Origin: Zea mays | Lineage: Eukaryota > Streptophyta > Magnoliopsida > Poales > Poaceae | Direction of reading: 5' to 3' | Assembly (NCBI RefSeq): GCF_902167145.1 | Contig: NC_050102.1 | Span: 9,424,850 to 9,488,849 of the forward strand | Length of the DNA: 64,000 nucleotides | Shown here: positions 19,391 through 31,296 of the stretch, piece by piece | Layout of the letters: every line of letters starts with the position of its first letter | How positions within the stretch are numbered: position 1 is the stretch's first letter | Made by a program: the position numbers and the translations under genes | Notes under the pieces: model-generated | The model's input: only the letters and a program-made list of their open reading frames with translations | What the model was told of the DNA's origin: nothing | Databases searched by the model: none

Positions 19391-20343
19391 AATACCCGCT
19401 GCCGCCGTTTCTCTCTGCGCGTTTCTTCTCAGTTCTCTCTGCGCAAAATACCACCGCCGCCGTTCCCGACCGCACCGCCCGTTCGCTTCGCCGCCGGTCG
19501 CCCGCCCAGCTCCCTGCCTGCCGCCGCCCCGCCAACTGATTTCGCCGCCAACGGATTTCGCCAACGGATTTCGCCGCCGCCGCACCGGCTCGCGAGCTCG
19601 ACCGCCCGGAGTTCGCCGCCGCACCGGCTCGCGAGCTCGGCCGCCCGGAGTTCGCCGCCGCCGCCCGGAGCTCGCCGCCCCCGCCCGGAGGTCAAGCCGC
19701 CGCCCGGAGCTCCGCCAACGGTCGGCCACCGCGCGCTACGGTTGGCCACCGCCAGTTATTTTTTTAATTTATTAGTTTACTAAATTCTTAGTGATTATAT
19801 AGTTTAGTGTATTCTTAGTAAATTTCTTAGATTAATTTCTTAGTTTATTAATTTCTTAGTTTAGTAAATTCTTAGTGATTATATAGTTTAGTGTATTCTT
19901 AGTAAATTTCTTAGATTAATTTCTTAGTTTAGTAAATTTCTTAGTTTAGTGTTTAGTAAATTCTTAGTGATTATATAGTTAGGATTTTGTTTAGCGCATT
20001 GATATTACATGTTTTCTGTGTTGGCAACCATCGTGTTGTCGTTTATTCGCAGGTTCTATAAACATCACTTTACAGGGGAGGTGCTGTCAAATTTTTTACT
20101 GACAATAGGTTTTTTTGTACGTAGGTGTTCGTCCGACTTGACCTTCTCCACCGTTAGCTGGACTCGTACGCGTTCTCAGGTATACAATGTTTTCGTACAT
20201 TATTTATAGATTATGTAATTTCGTTTGATGTGTTCATTTTATATTTACTATATAGTTATTAGTTAATATATATTTATTACTTAGTAAGTTAGTAGGCTTA
20301 AGTATATAGCCATTATTGAGTTAGTAATCCATTTTTGTAATAG
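19391..20343 (+). other. GC-rich then AT-rich leader of the transposase gene, with tandem repeats
   Basis: 19391-19750 is GC-rich with CCGCCG and a roughly 40-bp unit (CACCGGCTCGCGAGCTCG...) repeated twice or more. 19755-19980 is AT-rich with a unit of about 84-92 bp (starting TAAATTCTTAGTGATTATAT at 19781, 19865 and 19957) repeated three times. It probably covers the promoter, 5' untranslated exon and an intron ending in the TAATAG before the ATG at 20344. Confidence 0.55.
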
Positions 20344-23154
20344 ATGGACAGTCTAGTAACACTATACCATGGAGGAAGGGTGGAGATAGATGCTTATGGG
20401 AGTGTTACTTTTTATGGTATGAAGATCGTGACCATGTTGTTCGATGAAAGACCATCTTTCGACAAGCTTTTGGCTCGAGCTTGTGAGGAGATTAGTTGCG
20501 ACATAAACGACCCTAGAATATCAATTCAGGGTTTGTTGTCCCATATTACATATGGAACAGTTGTCCGACGGTTGATCTCCATTACCTCAGAAGATGATTG
20601 GGTGATATATTTAAGAATTGTGAAGACGATGGTTCCACCATGTTTGGATGTGGTTGTTCAAAAGTTACCTGTTATTCATTGCGAAGGTCCAGTCGGGTTA
20701 TCTCCACAAATGCCAAATGCATCTCGTATTGAAGCTCCTTTGGTAGAGCTTCATGAAGAAGTGGTTGTTGTGCCCGATGCTCAATCGGGTCCGCACGAGT
20801 ATGGGATTTCTCGTCCTATTCCTGGCGTTTGTGGGGCTTCTAATGCGGTGGTACCCCCCCAAGAGATCCCATTGACCCAGGATCCAGTTCACGATCATCC
20901 TAGTAAGTGTCTTCGACACATTGTTCGTATCCATCATTATTTCGTTTGATTAGACTTTTTAATGTGGTTTTTCTTGCTCCGACCCGATGCAGGATCTCCA
21001 CATATCGATAATGCTGATGTTCAGATTGATGTGCCTGTGTCATATAATATGGACAACATATGCAGGGCATCCAATAGTGTTGATGTTCAGATTGAGGATG
21101 AGGAGGAGCCATATGAGGCTGCACGGGCCTAGCTTAGATTCTGATGATGACCGTCCGGTTCAAGAAATGACCGAGCAAGAAATTGAACTCATAAGACGTT
21201 TGTGTCCGGAGCGAGACCCTGCAGTACATGAATTTAGCAGTTTAAGTCATTCCACCCGTGCGTATGCTGAAGGACGTGACGATGAACTGCTAGAGGCTCC
21301 GGATAACGCCGACAGCATTGAGATTAAGGTTGGCTTACTTTTCAAGGATCTGTCTACACTGAGACGATGGCTACAGGAATATTCTGTGAACCGGAAGAGG
21401 CCGTTCAAGGTGAGACATTCGTATGCACAGCGTCGTTACACTGTTGTGTGCGAGGTGCCAGAATGTAATTGGAGGGTATGTGCCCGAAGGCAGAAGGACA
21501 CCGGAAAGTTTAAGATCACCAAAATTGTAGGTCCACACACTTGTGCCCAGACAGAGCTGAGCTCTAAGCATCGTTAGTTGACATCTACCCTGATTGCGAA
21601 AAGGATATTGGGCATATTGAAGGGTCAGCCAAACTTGAAGGTGAAGTCAATTATGACCATGACTTCGGAGCTGTTTGGTTACAGGATCAAATATGGGAAA
21701 GCATGGAGGGCAAAGCAGCGAGCATGGAAGATGATATACGGGGATTGGGAGGAGGGTTATGAGAAGTTACCAGCATTGTTCAATGCAATGAAAGCAAAAA
21801 CCCAGGCATGCATTACGAGTACATCCCCAAACCTAATGAATGGAGGAACGACAAAGAGATATTTTTTCGTGCTTTCTGGTGTTTCTCGCAGTGCGTAGAG
21901 GCCTTCAGGCATTGTCGTCCCGTGCTCTCTATTGATGGTACTTTTCTGCTTGGGAAGTATAAGGGCACATTGTTGGTTGCCATATCATGCGACACAGACA
22001 ACGCATTGGTTCCTTTGGCATTTGCTTTGGTGGAGATGGAGAACATAGATAGTTGGTCTTGGTTCTTGCGGCTTGTACGCATCCATGTCGTAGGCCCTGG
22101 ACGCGAGGTTGGTGTCATATCTGACAGACACCAAGGTATTCTTAATGCAGTGCAAGAGCAGATTCCTGGCTACGCACCCATGCACCACAGATGGTGCACT
22201 CGACATCTAGCAGAAAATCTTCTTCGAAAGGATCATAGCAAGGCTAACTTCCCCCTTTTTGAGGAGGTATGTCGACAGTTGGAGGTTTCGTTTTTCGAGG
22301 ATAAGTTGAAGGAACTAAAAGATGCAACAAATGCTGAAGGTAAGAACTGGATTGCTGGATTGCTGAGGGAACCGCACAAATGGACAAGGGCCTATGACGA
22401 AGGTGGCTGGCGGTTCGAGTTTCAGACTAGCAACATGGCCGAGTCATTTAACAGTGTGCTCAAGGGTATACGGGGCATGCCAGTCAATGCTATAGTAACA
22501 TTCACTTTTTATAGGCTTGTGGCTTGGTTTAATGATAGACACGCGCAGGCCAAGGCAATGCAGACCCGAGGGCAGAGATGGGCACCTAAACCAACATCAC
22601 ACCTTAATAATGCAAAGGAACGTGCCCATAGACATGAGGTACAATGCTTTGATGAGGAGCTGGGTAAATACGAGGTAACAACACTAGGCGACATAACTTC
22701 GGACGGTGAGGTGCGACCTTCGAGGACACATGTCGTGTTACTTGATGCATTCTGGTGCGGATGTGGTAAACCTAGACAATACCATTTTCCATGTTCTCAT
22801 TATGTTGCGGCCGCACGTCATCGTAACTTTGCATTTGAGAGCAGAATACCTTATGAGTTCAGTGTAGAGAGCTTAGTACGTACCTGGAGCCCTCGTTTTG
22901 AGCCATTTCTTGATGAGTCACAATGGCCAACGTACACCGGTCCGGTATACGTTGCTGATCCAGCGCATCGATGGGACAAACGTGGTAGTAGGAAAAGGAG
23001 CCGGTGCAACATGGTTATGGATCAGGTTTCCGGTCGCAGTAGGAGAGGACGAGCGTCCCCCTTTCTCGTGGACCCAGAGCAGAATGAATGCGGAAAATGC
23101 GGTAGACTTGGCCACAACTCACGTACATGCATTTGGACACTTAGTCAGGTGTGA
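20344..23154 (+). pseudogene. MuDR-type transposase, disabled
   Basis: Exon 1 is 20344-20902 (GT donor) and exon 2 runs from 20993 (after GCAG) to TGA 23152-23154. Domains in order: an N-terminal region of unknown function; the Mutator DNA-binding zinc domain (VKVRH-type block with CEVPECNWRVCA, about 21410-21550); the MULE DDE domain with D in SIDGTF and D in VISDRHQG, E in MAESFNSV; a SWIM finger WCGCG...PCSHY (about 22755-22805); and a CCHC knuckle CGKCGRLGHNSRTC (about 23092-23133). Breaks: frame loss near 21130, TAG at 21575-21577 where CAG is expected, and a one-base loss in a C-run near 21801. The element's own transposition would need another copy's enzyme. Confidence 0.9.
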
Positions 23155-23254
23155 TATATTTTTTTATACACAAATTTTATTCTAATATGTCGATGTTTTT
23201 GTTACACTTTGTACACAACTTATATTCTAATATGTTGATATCTTAATTTGCAGG

Positions 23255-25682
23255 ATGGCGCAGTTCCACTTGCTGGACCCTCACTACGACGAGCACCACA
23301 AGGACCGTCTCACCGCAGAGGGAGAGGTAATATTTTGTACATAAATTAAATTTTCGAATTAATATATGCGACCTATATTTGACTAATGAAAATTCTTTTG
23401 ATTGCTAGGTGTTGCCCGTTCTGCGGGTCCGAACCCACGACCGGTTTCTGGAGGAGATGAGGTACGATGAGAGGTACACTCCTCTCCTACAGAGGGCTGG
23501 CTTGGACGTCTTATCGTACCAGGTCCGCCGTGGGCTGCCCACTTTCAACCCAGCGGCGTTGATGACTCTGGTCGACAGGTAAAGACTTCTCTAGTTGTTT
23601 AATATTTACAATTATCAAATCTACTTTGCATACTAATGATTTTGTATTCTTTTGTCTTCCAATAGGTGGCGGCCAGAGACTCACACTTTCCACCTTCCCT
23701 GCGGTGAGATGACCGTGACGCTTGAAGATTGCTAGAAGATTCTTGGTCTCAGCATTATGGGTCGTCCAGTGACCGGTCAGGCATCACCAGGCGGTTGGAG
23801 GCAAAGGGTGGAGGCCTTTCTTGGGAGACTGCTTCCGGATGAGCTACGAGGTAGCCACAACACCGGAGTCCCACTGACCTGGCTTAGGTAGACCTTTGGG
23901 CAGTGTCCACCTGGTGCAGATGAGCAGACGGTTGGATACCATTGTCGAGCTTGGATTCTCCATCTCTTTGGTTCAGTTCTTTTTCTAGACGCGACAGGCG
24001 ACAGCGCGTCATGGATGTTTCTGCCCTGCCTGACTGACTGGGATACGACCGGAGGTTACAGCTGGGCTTCAGCAGTGTTGGCCTTCCTGTACAGGCAACT
24101 TTGCGAGGCTTGTCGTCGTTCGTCGAGGACCGCCAGCTTAGGTGGATGTGTCTACCTACTACAGCTGTGGATGTGGGCACACATACCCGTCGGGCGACCC
24201 AGAGAGTTTCCTCCTCGTGAGTGGTTCGTGGTAGCCGGACATCGGCTTAAGCCCACGGCTGCTTACCTGGGACCAGGTCGAGGAGCCATTCGCACGACAC
24301 CAGCGTGCTTACGTGGAGTACTCAAACGAGCTCGACGCACTTACTCCTTCGATGGTGAGTTGTCTCCTTTTATCTTTTTACATGTGCTTTCTACTTTTAT
24401 CGCACGACACCAGCGTGCTTACATGGGCTTTCTAAAACTTTTGCAGGTGACTTGGCAACCGTATCTTGATCCATATTTCGCCAGCATACAGTTGAGCAGC
24501 ATGTGCTCAATAGACGAGGACCTCTACCTCATGAGGTGTCCCCTCATCTGTTTTTATGCTGTTGAGTACCACCTGCCCCACAGAGTTGCTCGACAGTTCG
24601 GATTGCGCCAGGAGTTTCCGGTGGAGCCATTCTCGACTTCAATAGAACTTCATAAGTGAGTTACTACATGCACTTGTTATTCTAACTAATAATTGAAATA
24701 TCAGTTAGTCGCTAATATATGGTTCTAACTTTTGCAGGTTCGACAGACAGAGACAGAAGAAGGTCACGGACTTCGAGACGCACCATCATGATTACATTGA
24801 TGAATGGGAACAGCAGGGGGATCTTAACTATGAGAATGACCAGGCGCACACAAACTACAACTTCCGGAGGTATTTGATTTGGTATTCTGGTGTGACTAGG
24901 TGCAAGCTGAAGGGACAGTGGACAGCTGCAGACTACACCGAGCAAGAATCGTGAGACGACGAAGACACAGCTTTCGACATAGCTGCTCGGCACGGGTCCC
25001 AAATTGAGGCTGCTCCAATCCTTGATAGAGTGGTAACTATTTCTTTACTAAAATTAGAGATTTCAATTCAATGTTTTATGTCTAGTTTTGAGCATCCTAA
25101 TGTCTTAACTTGTGATAGGGAAACTCTATGCTCGTATCTGTTGTTGAACTCGAGCGTATCTCACAGAGAACTTCAGATACTACTACGCTATCGTTACTAT
25201 CAGTGAGTATCAATGTCTAACAGAAAACTTGTTTATTTGTATGTTGTAACATATGTCTTTAACTAGTATTTCGATTACAGAGGGTATCACGTCGTCTTCG
25301 TCGTGCAGCGGCTCGGTGTGGATGCCGGTCTCTAGCGGGCGTTGACGTGCAGCAGCCTGTGCCTCGTATGCAGCAGGACGTTCAGCCTCCCATTTGTGCA
25401 GTTGGACCATCTACAGCAGGACTCAGCTCGTCGCGATCGACGCGGGACACGTTTGAGAACGTGGCCCAGGACGACGAGGACGATGACGACGACGACGACG
25501 ACGACGCTGGCGCTGGCGCTGGCGCCGCAGGTCAGGTGGAGATTGGACCGTCTCAGTTGCAGGATGCTCCTACAACTCAGCCATCACAGCTGACACCACG
25601 TAGAAGGCGTCCACGAGACCCTTACACTCCAGGCACCGACACTCTTGGGGCCAAGGGCAAGGGTAAGACTAGGAGGAAATGA
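23255..25682 (+). pseudogene. Plant mobile domain (PMD) protein, disabled
   Basis: PMD proteins (MAIN/MAIL1 relatives; also annotated as PP7 long-form homologues) act in silencing and gene expression in host plants and also occur inside transposons. Exons: 23255-23326, 23409-23578, 23666 to about 24353, 24448 to about 24655, 24738-25032, then two short exons ending at 25682. PMD hallmarks: LLQRAGLDVLSY, TFHLPCGEMTVTLEDC, SWASAVLAFLYRQLC, GGCVYLLQLWMW and VTWQPYLDPYF. The C-terminus is an Asp-rich run followed by basic GKGKTRRK. Breaks: TAG at 23733-23735 and 23889-23891, frame loss near 24265, TGA at 24952-24954. It follows the transposase stop by 100 bp on the same strand. Confidence 0.88.
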
Positions 25683-26063
25683 ATACTTTTGTGATGTTGG
25701 TCTTATCCTGGAAACTGTGTGATTTGGACTCATGCTGGAGACGTTGTAATATGAACTATGTTATGTGTTTTGGACTATGTGTTGTGGAACTTGTATTTTG
25801 GACTTTGTTTGTGGACATTGTATGAAGAACTATGTTCTGTGGATGTTTTTATATTCGATGTTATTTTGTGATGTATTATATGTTGAAATGCTTATATGTC
25901 TTATAATATGTGATTATTTGAACTGTGGTTGTTAATAAAATAAGGGGAACTCTTGCAAAAAAAATTTGTGAACTGTAAAAAACATAATAAGCAATAAGTA
26001 ACGTATCTTTAGAGTTCTAAATTATTTTTGATACGTAAATACTACATAATAGGCTACAATTCT

Positions 26064-27846
26064 TCAGTCTGAATCACAATCTATGAGTAGTTCATCTTCG
26101 GAGTCATCCGTCGCGCAATCCTCAACAACAACCTCATTCCACTTGCTGCATTGTCCTGCATCACACTTGTCACCAGTTCTTTTGTAATAATTGGCTTCTG
26201 CTTAATCTGCAGCTTGGGAGAATAGCTCATCCTCAGCCTCAGCCTCATCAGACTTCTTCTTGTAAGAAGCTGCCTCTACCTCTGCGGCGGCCTGAGACAT
26301 AAACTCATCCTCTTCCTCTTGAGCACGTAATCCTGCCTCAGTTAGTGCGATGAGCTCACTCAACCTTGACGTGTCGTCCTCCTCTTCTTCATGTAATCCT
26401 GCCTCTGCGAGGGCGATAAGCTCACTCAATCTAGATGTGTCGTCGTCCTCCTCCTCCATCAGCTCAACCGTTGCCATTTTATCCTGAACATATCTCGCAT
26501 GCGCCTCATCGGCCAAATAGTTTACGCCGCTTCCAATCTCTGCAAATATAATGAGAAAATTAAGTTAGCAAAGTCAGGATAAATAAATTGTACTAACATA
26601 ATTATAATATCATTTATCTCACTTACTTCCCTTGAGGCGATCAGCAAGATTATCCAACATCTGTTTCTCGGCTTGAGCCGCTTCCCATTCCCTTGCGTCC
26701 TATGCTCTCTTCTCATCTGCCGCCTTCAACCTCTTATACTCTGCACGCTTCGGGCTATCATAAAAGGCAGATTTTGCTTCCCTACGCATGTCACGTATGC
26801 GATCGTTAATGTACGAATCGACGAGCCGAGATCCACAACGCAACTTCTGTCCCATTATTCTCTTGGACTCTATTGTGCGCATTACCTCTCCTTTGTCGTC
26901 GTAACTCTCTCAACTGCATTTCCTCGTCTCCTACAAAAAAATAGTAAGTACCGCTATAACATTACATCTAGTGCAAAAAAAATACCAACCTCATCGTAAT
27001 CGACCATATGTCAACAAAAATATCCAACACCAAGCTCCGAAGGAACTAATCCATACTTAGCTTCAATACCACATTTGCAGAGTACTGGATCAAATTTGAC
27101 ATCTTCTGTCGCCCACCCCATGTATCTCTTTTCCTTTACCTCTGGCTCTAGCCAATGGGACAAAGGACCATACAACCACTCTCTGAAACGACACTTACAC
27201 CACCCGTATGGCTGCAGGAGAAAAAATTAGTAATTTATTGTAAATAAAAACTAGTTCATACATTTAGCGTATCAATGGGCTCACATAATCAATGTTCGGA
27301 CAACAGAACTGCTTGTCATAGTCTTCGTCGATGACAGCACGGTCTCCACAATCGCATCGAGGCGGTGAGTCCATCCGTCTTTCTGTTGCTACCTCCTTCT
27401 CCGCATCCGTCATTGGTGGAGGATTCGGGGGAGGAGGTACCCAACGCTTAAAACGCTCATGACTGGTCTTTCCACTCAACCAATTAACGAAAAGAAGATA
27501 TCGAGAGTCAAATTTATCAGGACCATCGATCCACTGGAAAAAGAAACACCTCTGATGTCCCTAAAATAATGGAAAGATGCACTATTACATATATACAAAA
27601 TAATGAATGCGAACAAAATTAAGTGACAAGTCATAAGCTACGTACGTCCAAAGTGCCACAAAGGTAGTAGCAGCGAGCAGCCATGTCTGGATGTTGTGAT
27701 TGATGTACCCAAGCCAGTCTGCCACAGTCACAGTTAGGCATGGGGAGTTCAGGAGGAACAGGAGCATCCTTACTAGATACGTCCGGATATAACTCCCGAG
27801 GACGACCTCTCTTCTGCCACAACGCCTCTCGGTACATGTCTTTCAT
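26064..27846 (-). pseudogene. GRF-zinc-finger / Cys-rich protein of the Mutator-like element
   Basis: Five exons with GT-AG borders: 27846-27646, 27560-27285, 27210-26989, 26930-26628, 26539-26064. The first intron splits a GRF-type zinc finger: CDCGRLAWVHQSQ...CYYLCG in exon 1 and GHQRCFFFQWIDG in exon 2. Two further CxCG half-fingers follow (CDCGDRAVIDE; CKCGIEAKYG). The C-terminus is acidic, with the unit TSRLSELIALxEAGL repeated twice. GRF fingers bind single-stranded nucleic acid in known proteins; the role in the element is unknown. Breaks: TGA 27011-27013, TAG 26700-26702, frame loss in exon 4 and a TAA at 26202-26204 that may or may not be the normal end. The true start could lie further upstream. 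Confidence 0.7.
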
Positions 27847-28113
27847 CTAATAAACGATTATAATTATCACTTGTACCTATTATGCTTTATAATAAGTTTA
27901 CACAAACTAATAATCGAAATGATAATATAATAGGTGTATACAAATTATTAAACTAACAATCCAATATACAAAACGAATCAGTTGGAAATCATACCTTGGT
28001 CTACGAAGTGAACCAACTCAAATCTTTGAATCCAGCAAATTTTGACGAAGTTTTGAAATGAGATGAAATGAGCTGCTCTCGGCCAGCCGCGCGGGCGTTT
28101 TTATAGGCATTCG

Positions 28114-28367
28114 TAGCTCGGCGCCAAGATCTGTGGCGCCGAGCTACGAGGCCGCGCCGCCACCACGTCAGCGCCATGTCAGCCCTAGACGCAACTAGCC
28201 GTTCCTGCCACGTCATAGCTCGGCGCCATAGGCTGTGGCGCCGAGCTGTGTTAGCTCGGCGCCACAGGCTATGGCGCCGAGCTAAGGGTCTAAAACTGAG
28301 TTTAAAATTTTTTTAGGTCTAAACGTGATTTTACTTCTGTTTAAGGGCTAAAATACAAAAAATTCGG
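28114..28367 (-). repeat. Right terminal inverted repeat with three GGCGCC palindromes
   Basis: Reverse complement of the left end type. Dyads with arm AGCTCGGCGCCA occur at 28114-28146, 28216-28247 and 28252-28284. The outermost base is G28367, followed by the target duplication TACTGATGA (28368-28376). Confidence 0.85.
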
Positions 28368-28469
28368 TACTGATGAGAGCAGATGTGATTCGTTTGTACG
28401 AGCAGCTTCTGTATATGAGTATGAGCTTGGTCACGTTATTCTGTCAATAAGAGCGCGTCTGCGTGACGT

Positions 28470-28847
28470 CATGTCGATCTTTCCCATGCACGAACTTGCA
28501 TGCGTGCATCTCTCATGTCCTGTCTCTCTCCCTGACTAGCTAGCTAGAGACTACTACTACTACGTGTTGCATCTCTCTCTCTCTCTAGACTCTAGTCATT
28601 ATATTCATACATGCAGCCTGCAGTGCCGGTCAATGGCGGCTCCGCCGGCAGCAAACAGGCGCCTCTCATGCTCCGTGTGCAACCGACGGGGAACACTGTT
28701 GATCCATATCGATCGCATGCGTATACATGCACATGCAAGCTGCATTAGTATAGTACATATACGCTGACTGTCATGCTGGGCCCGCCATCCTTAGATCTGC
28801 AGCTGCTATCATCTTGTCTTGTTGCACTCCGCCTAGGCTCCTAGCTA
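28470..28847. repeat. Copy A, second part, of the tandem duplication
   Basis: It matches copy B at 30987-31296 and then, past the CACTA insertion, 56767-56880. It contains TAGCTAGCTAG and GCAGCCTGCAGTGCC, but no recognised gene. 28377-28469 has no copy-B counterpart. Confidence 0.85.
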
Positions 28848-30216
28848 CACTACACGACGGTTCACTTACAGCGACCTACGGTTGGTTGCTAAAACGGCTT
28901 TCAGCGACCTACGGTTGGTTGCTAAAAACTATTAGCGACCCATAAGGATGGTCGCTGTAAGTGCCGTCGCTAAAGGCTTTAGCGACCGACATCTTTTTAG
29001 CGACCGACCGTCCGTTGCTAATATTGTATATTTAGCGATCAACCGTGGGTTGCTATACTATAGATTTAGCGACCAACCGTAAGTCGACATACTATACATT
29101 TAGCAACCTACAGAAAGTCGCCCTTTTTACAGTTGTTATTAATAATAATATACATTTAATTAAGCACCACAAATCACATATTTTTATACATAAATCATAA
29201 AGACATACACAGTTAATCAGTATACCACAGTCATAGATCCATCACATAAACACAAAAGCACCACAATTATATATTCACAAAATCATCACAATTATAATAT
29301 CATTCACAATTAGACCATTTACAGATAGCTAGCTAGATCATTCACAAAAGCTCCAGAGATGATCATTCACAATAATATCTTGTACCAGAAGTTACAAAAT
29401 AGCAAAGATCAGCCACCCCATCTCATTTTTCATCTAACAAAATGGAGGTACACGCTATTAGTGACGACAATTCTTCTTGTGTTGCAGATCCAGAGCCTTG
29501 CCATCTTATTCTTCCCAGGCCATCAACCAGATATATGTATCTGCAGTTCAAGAGTACACCTACCTTATATTGACAAGAAAAAACTACTTTTAGTATTTAT
29601 GAAATGACCAAAGAGAGTATTTATGAAAAAACTACCTTAATTAATGATTGTTAGATTTCCTCATCGCCTTGAGAAATGCTCGTCTCATAGGACTCAATGA
29701 TAATACCCAAGAATCTATAAATGAGACCTGGAACATAACATTAAAGCATCTTAGCCATTATCAATGATGTGAAAAAGGCAAAAAAAATGGATAATGAATT
29801 GTACGGTTACAAGGTAACATCAGTGTCGTCCAAAATGGTATCCTCATTCTTAATTTTCTGCAACATAGTTCCAATAGCAAACTTCCAAAACAGGCACACA
29901 AAAGTACTAGTGCTTCACATCATCACCTCTTGTGTTAAAACATATGATGCTGGCGACGAAATCTCGGAACTAGGCAGCAGGAATCGAACCTGTTTCGGAT
30001 GTATGAGACGAAATCTCAAATGCACTTGAGGATAGGCTTTTAAACGAATTATGAGACACTATTATTTGTCAGTCATGGTTTTGGATGTATGAACACCTCA
30101 AGCTCACTAGCGATAATTTCGACATCCGCAGGGCTGATCTTCATAGCAGCCAATTCTTTCTCCCTGGTGAAAAAGAGTAAATGCGGTGAGTGTGATAAAA
30201 CTGTCACACGCATGGC
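28848..30216. mobile_element. CACTA element end (truncated)
   Basis: It begins CACTACACGACGGTTCAC directly after copy A. It is followed by a subterminal array of inverted and direct TTAGCGACC(N)ACGGTTGGTCGCTA-type units (about 28870-29130), typical of CACTA ends. The rest is AT-rich without a convincing ORF. The opposite TAGTG end is missing; it seems cut by the LTR fragment beginning about 30217. No target duplication can be tested. Confidence 0.65.
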
Positions 30217-30544
30217 TGTAAGTGCAATCAACCCTAATTGAGGGTTTTGGTGATTAATGACAAAACAAACTAAGATTCTAACAAGTTTGCTCCTAGTGTG
30301 TACACAGTATTTCTACAGACAGGAGAAGCACAGATCCTACGAGCATAAAAGTATAAAGCACAGCGGATTTAAAATTCCACATCAAATGGCGTGCTCCAAG
30401 TGCTATGAATCGTCGGCGGTACTAAGTTTATAATTCTTGAATCATAAGAATCGCCGTACAATTAAGAGGGATCCGCGAAGGTTAAGTAAGTTGTGAAACG
30501 AGCCAAGTTCAATTCTTTTGAAAACTCCTTTGAGATCATTTTTA
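30217..30544 (+). mobile_element. Truncated LTR fragment
   Basis: It starts TGTAAGTGCAATCAACCC and continues GGTTTTGGTGATTAATGAC, a start typical of certain maize Copia LTRs. It breaks off where copy B begins at 30545. No coding sequence. Confidence 0.45.
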
Positions 30545-31296
30545 GATTGGGACTCCGACTACTTAATAATTCGCCCGGCTAGTCTTAAGTCAAAATATCT
30601 CCTGTTTTTTAGATAGTAGTTTCGAGCGACGATCTTGGATTCTTGGACAGGCGATGAATTAGTGCAACTAAGAGAAGAGCTCACGAAAGATAGCTTAGAC
30701 AGACAAACAAACAAACAAAATCTGTAGCTAAATATCAAGGACATTACATTTGTCGTGGTTGCAACGAGTCGGGTCGAAATCGACGTGGGCCGTTTGTGGG
30801 TGGGCCGTGGCCGTGGGTGGGTGGGCCGTGGCCGTGGGTGGGTGGTCTCGTAGCTCAAAGTCTCAGGAGAGATCGGAAGAGGCATGCCTGCAATAAAAAA
30901 GAGAGAGAGACCCAACAAACCATATGGTTTGTGGCTGGAAGGTTCACGTTCAACAGAGCGGTCTGTACGTACGTTAGAATCGTGGCCATGTCGACCTTTC
31001 CCCTGCACGAACTTGCATTGCATGCGTGCATCTCTCATGTCCTGTCTCTCTCCCTGACTAGCTAGCTAGAATCTACTACTACTACGAACTACGTGTTGCA
31101 TCTATGTCACTCACTCACGCTCTCTAGTCATTATATTCATACATGCAGCCTGCAGTGCCGGTCAATGGCGGATCCGCCCGTTCCCGGCCGGCAGCCAACA
31201 GGCGCCTCTCATGCTTCGTATGCAACCGAGGGGGAACACTGTTGATCCATCCATCCATAGATCGATCGATCGCATGCGTATACATGCACATGCATA
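30545..31296. repeat. Copy B of the tandem duplication, left of the CACTA
   Basis: Collinear with 18648-19062 plus 28470 to about 28720, but without the copy-A-specific sequence between them. It ends where the CACTA begins. Its continuation is 56767-56890. Confidence 0.85.

Larger units (their letters stand above)
19213..28367. mobile_element. Mutator-like element with transposase, PMD and GRF-finger genes
   Basis: 9155 bp between perfect 9-bp duplications. The ends are inverted: both start CCGAATTTTTTGT, followed by diverged but alignable sequence (CACGTTTRGACC), then subterminal GGCGCC palindromes on both sides. The interior carries a MuDR-type transposase gene (+), a plant-mobile-domain gene (+) and a GRF-zinc-finger gene (-). 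All have disabling changes, so the copy is not autonomous now, but its layout is that of a formerly autonomous three-gene element. Confidence 0.93.

Noticed and set aside
28870..29130. Regularly spaced short repeats, considered as a CRISPR-like or satellite array
   Set aside because: Units are in both orientations, imperfect, and directly inside a CACTA terminus; they are ordinary subterminal repeats.
29970..30010. GGAATCGAACCTG, resembling a tRNA T-arm in reverse
   Set aside because: No acceptor stem, anticodon arm or D-arm can be formed around it.
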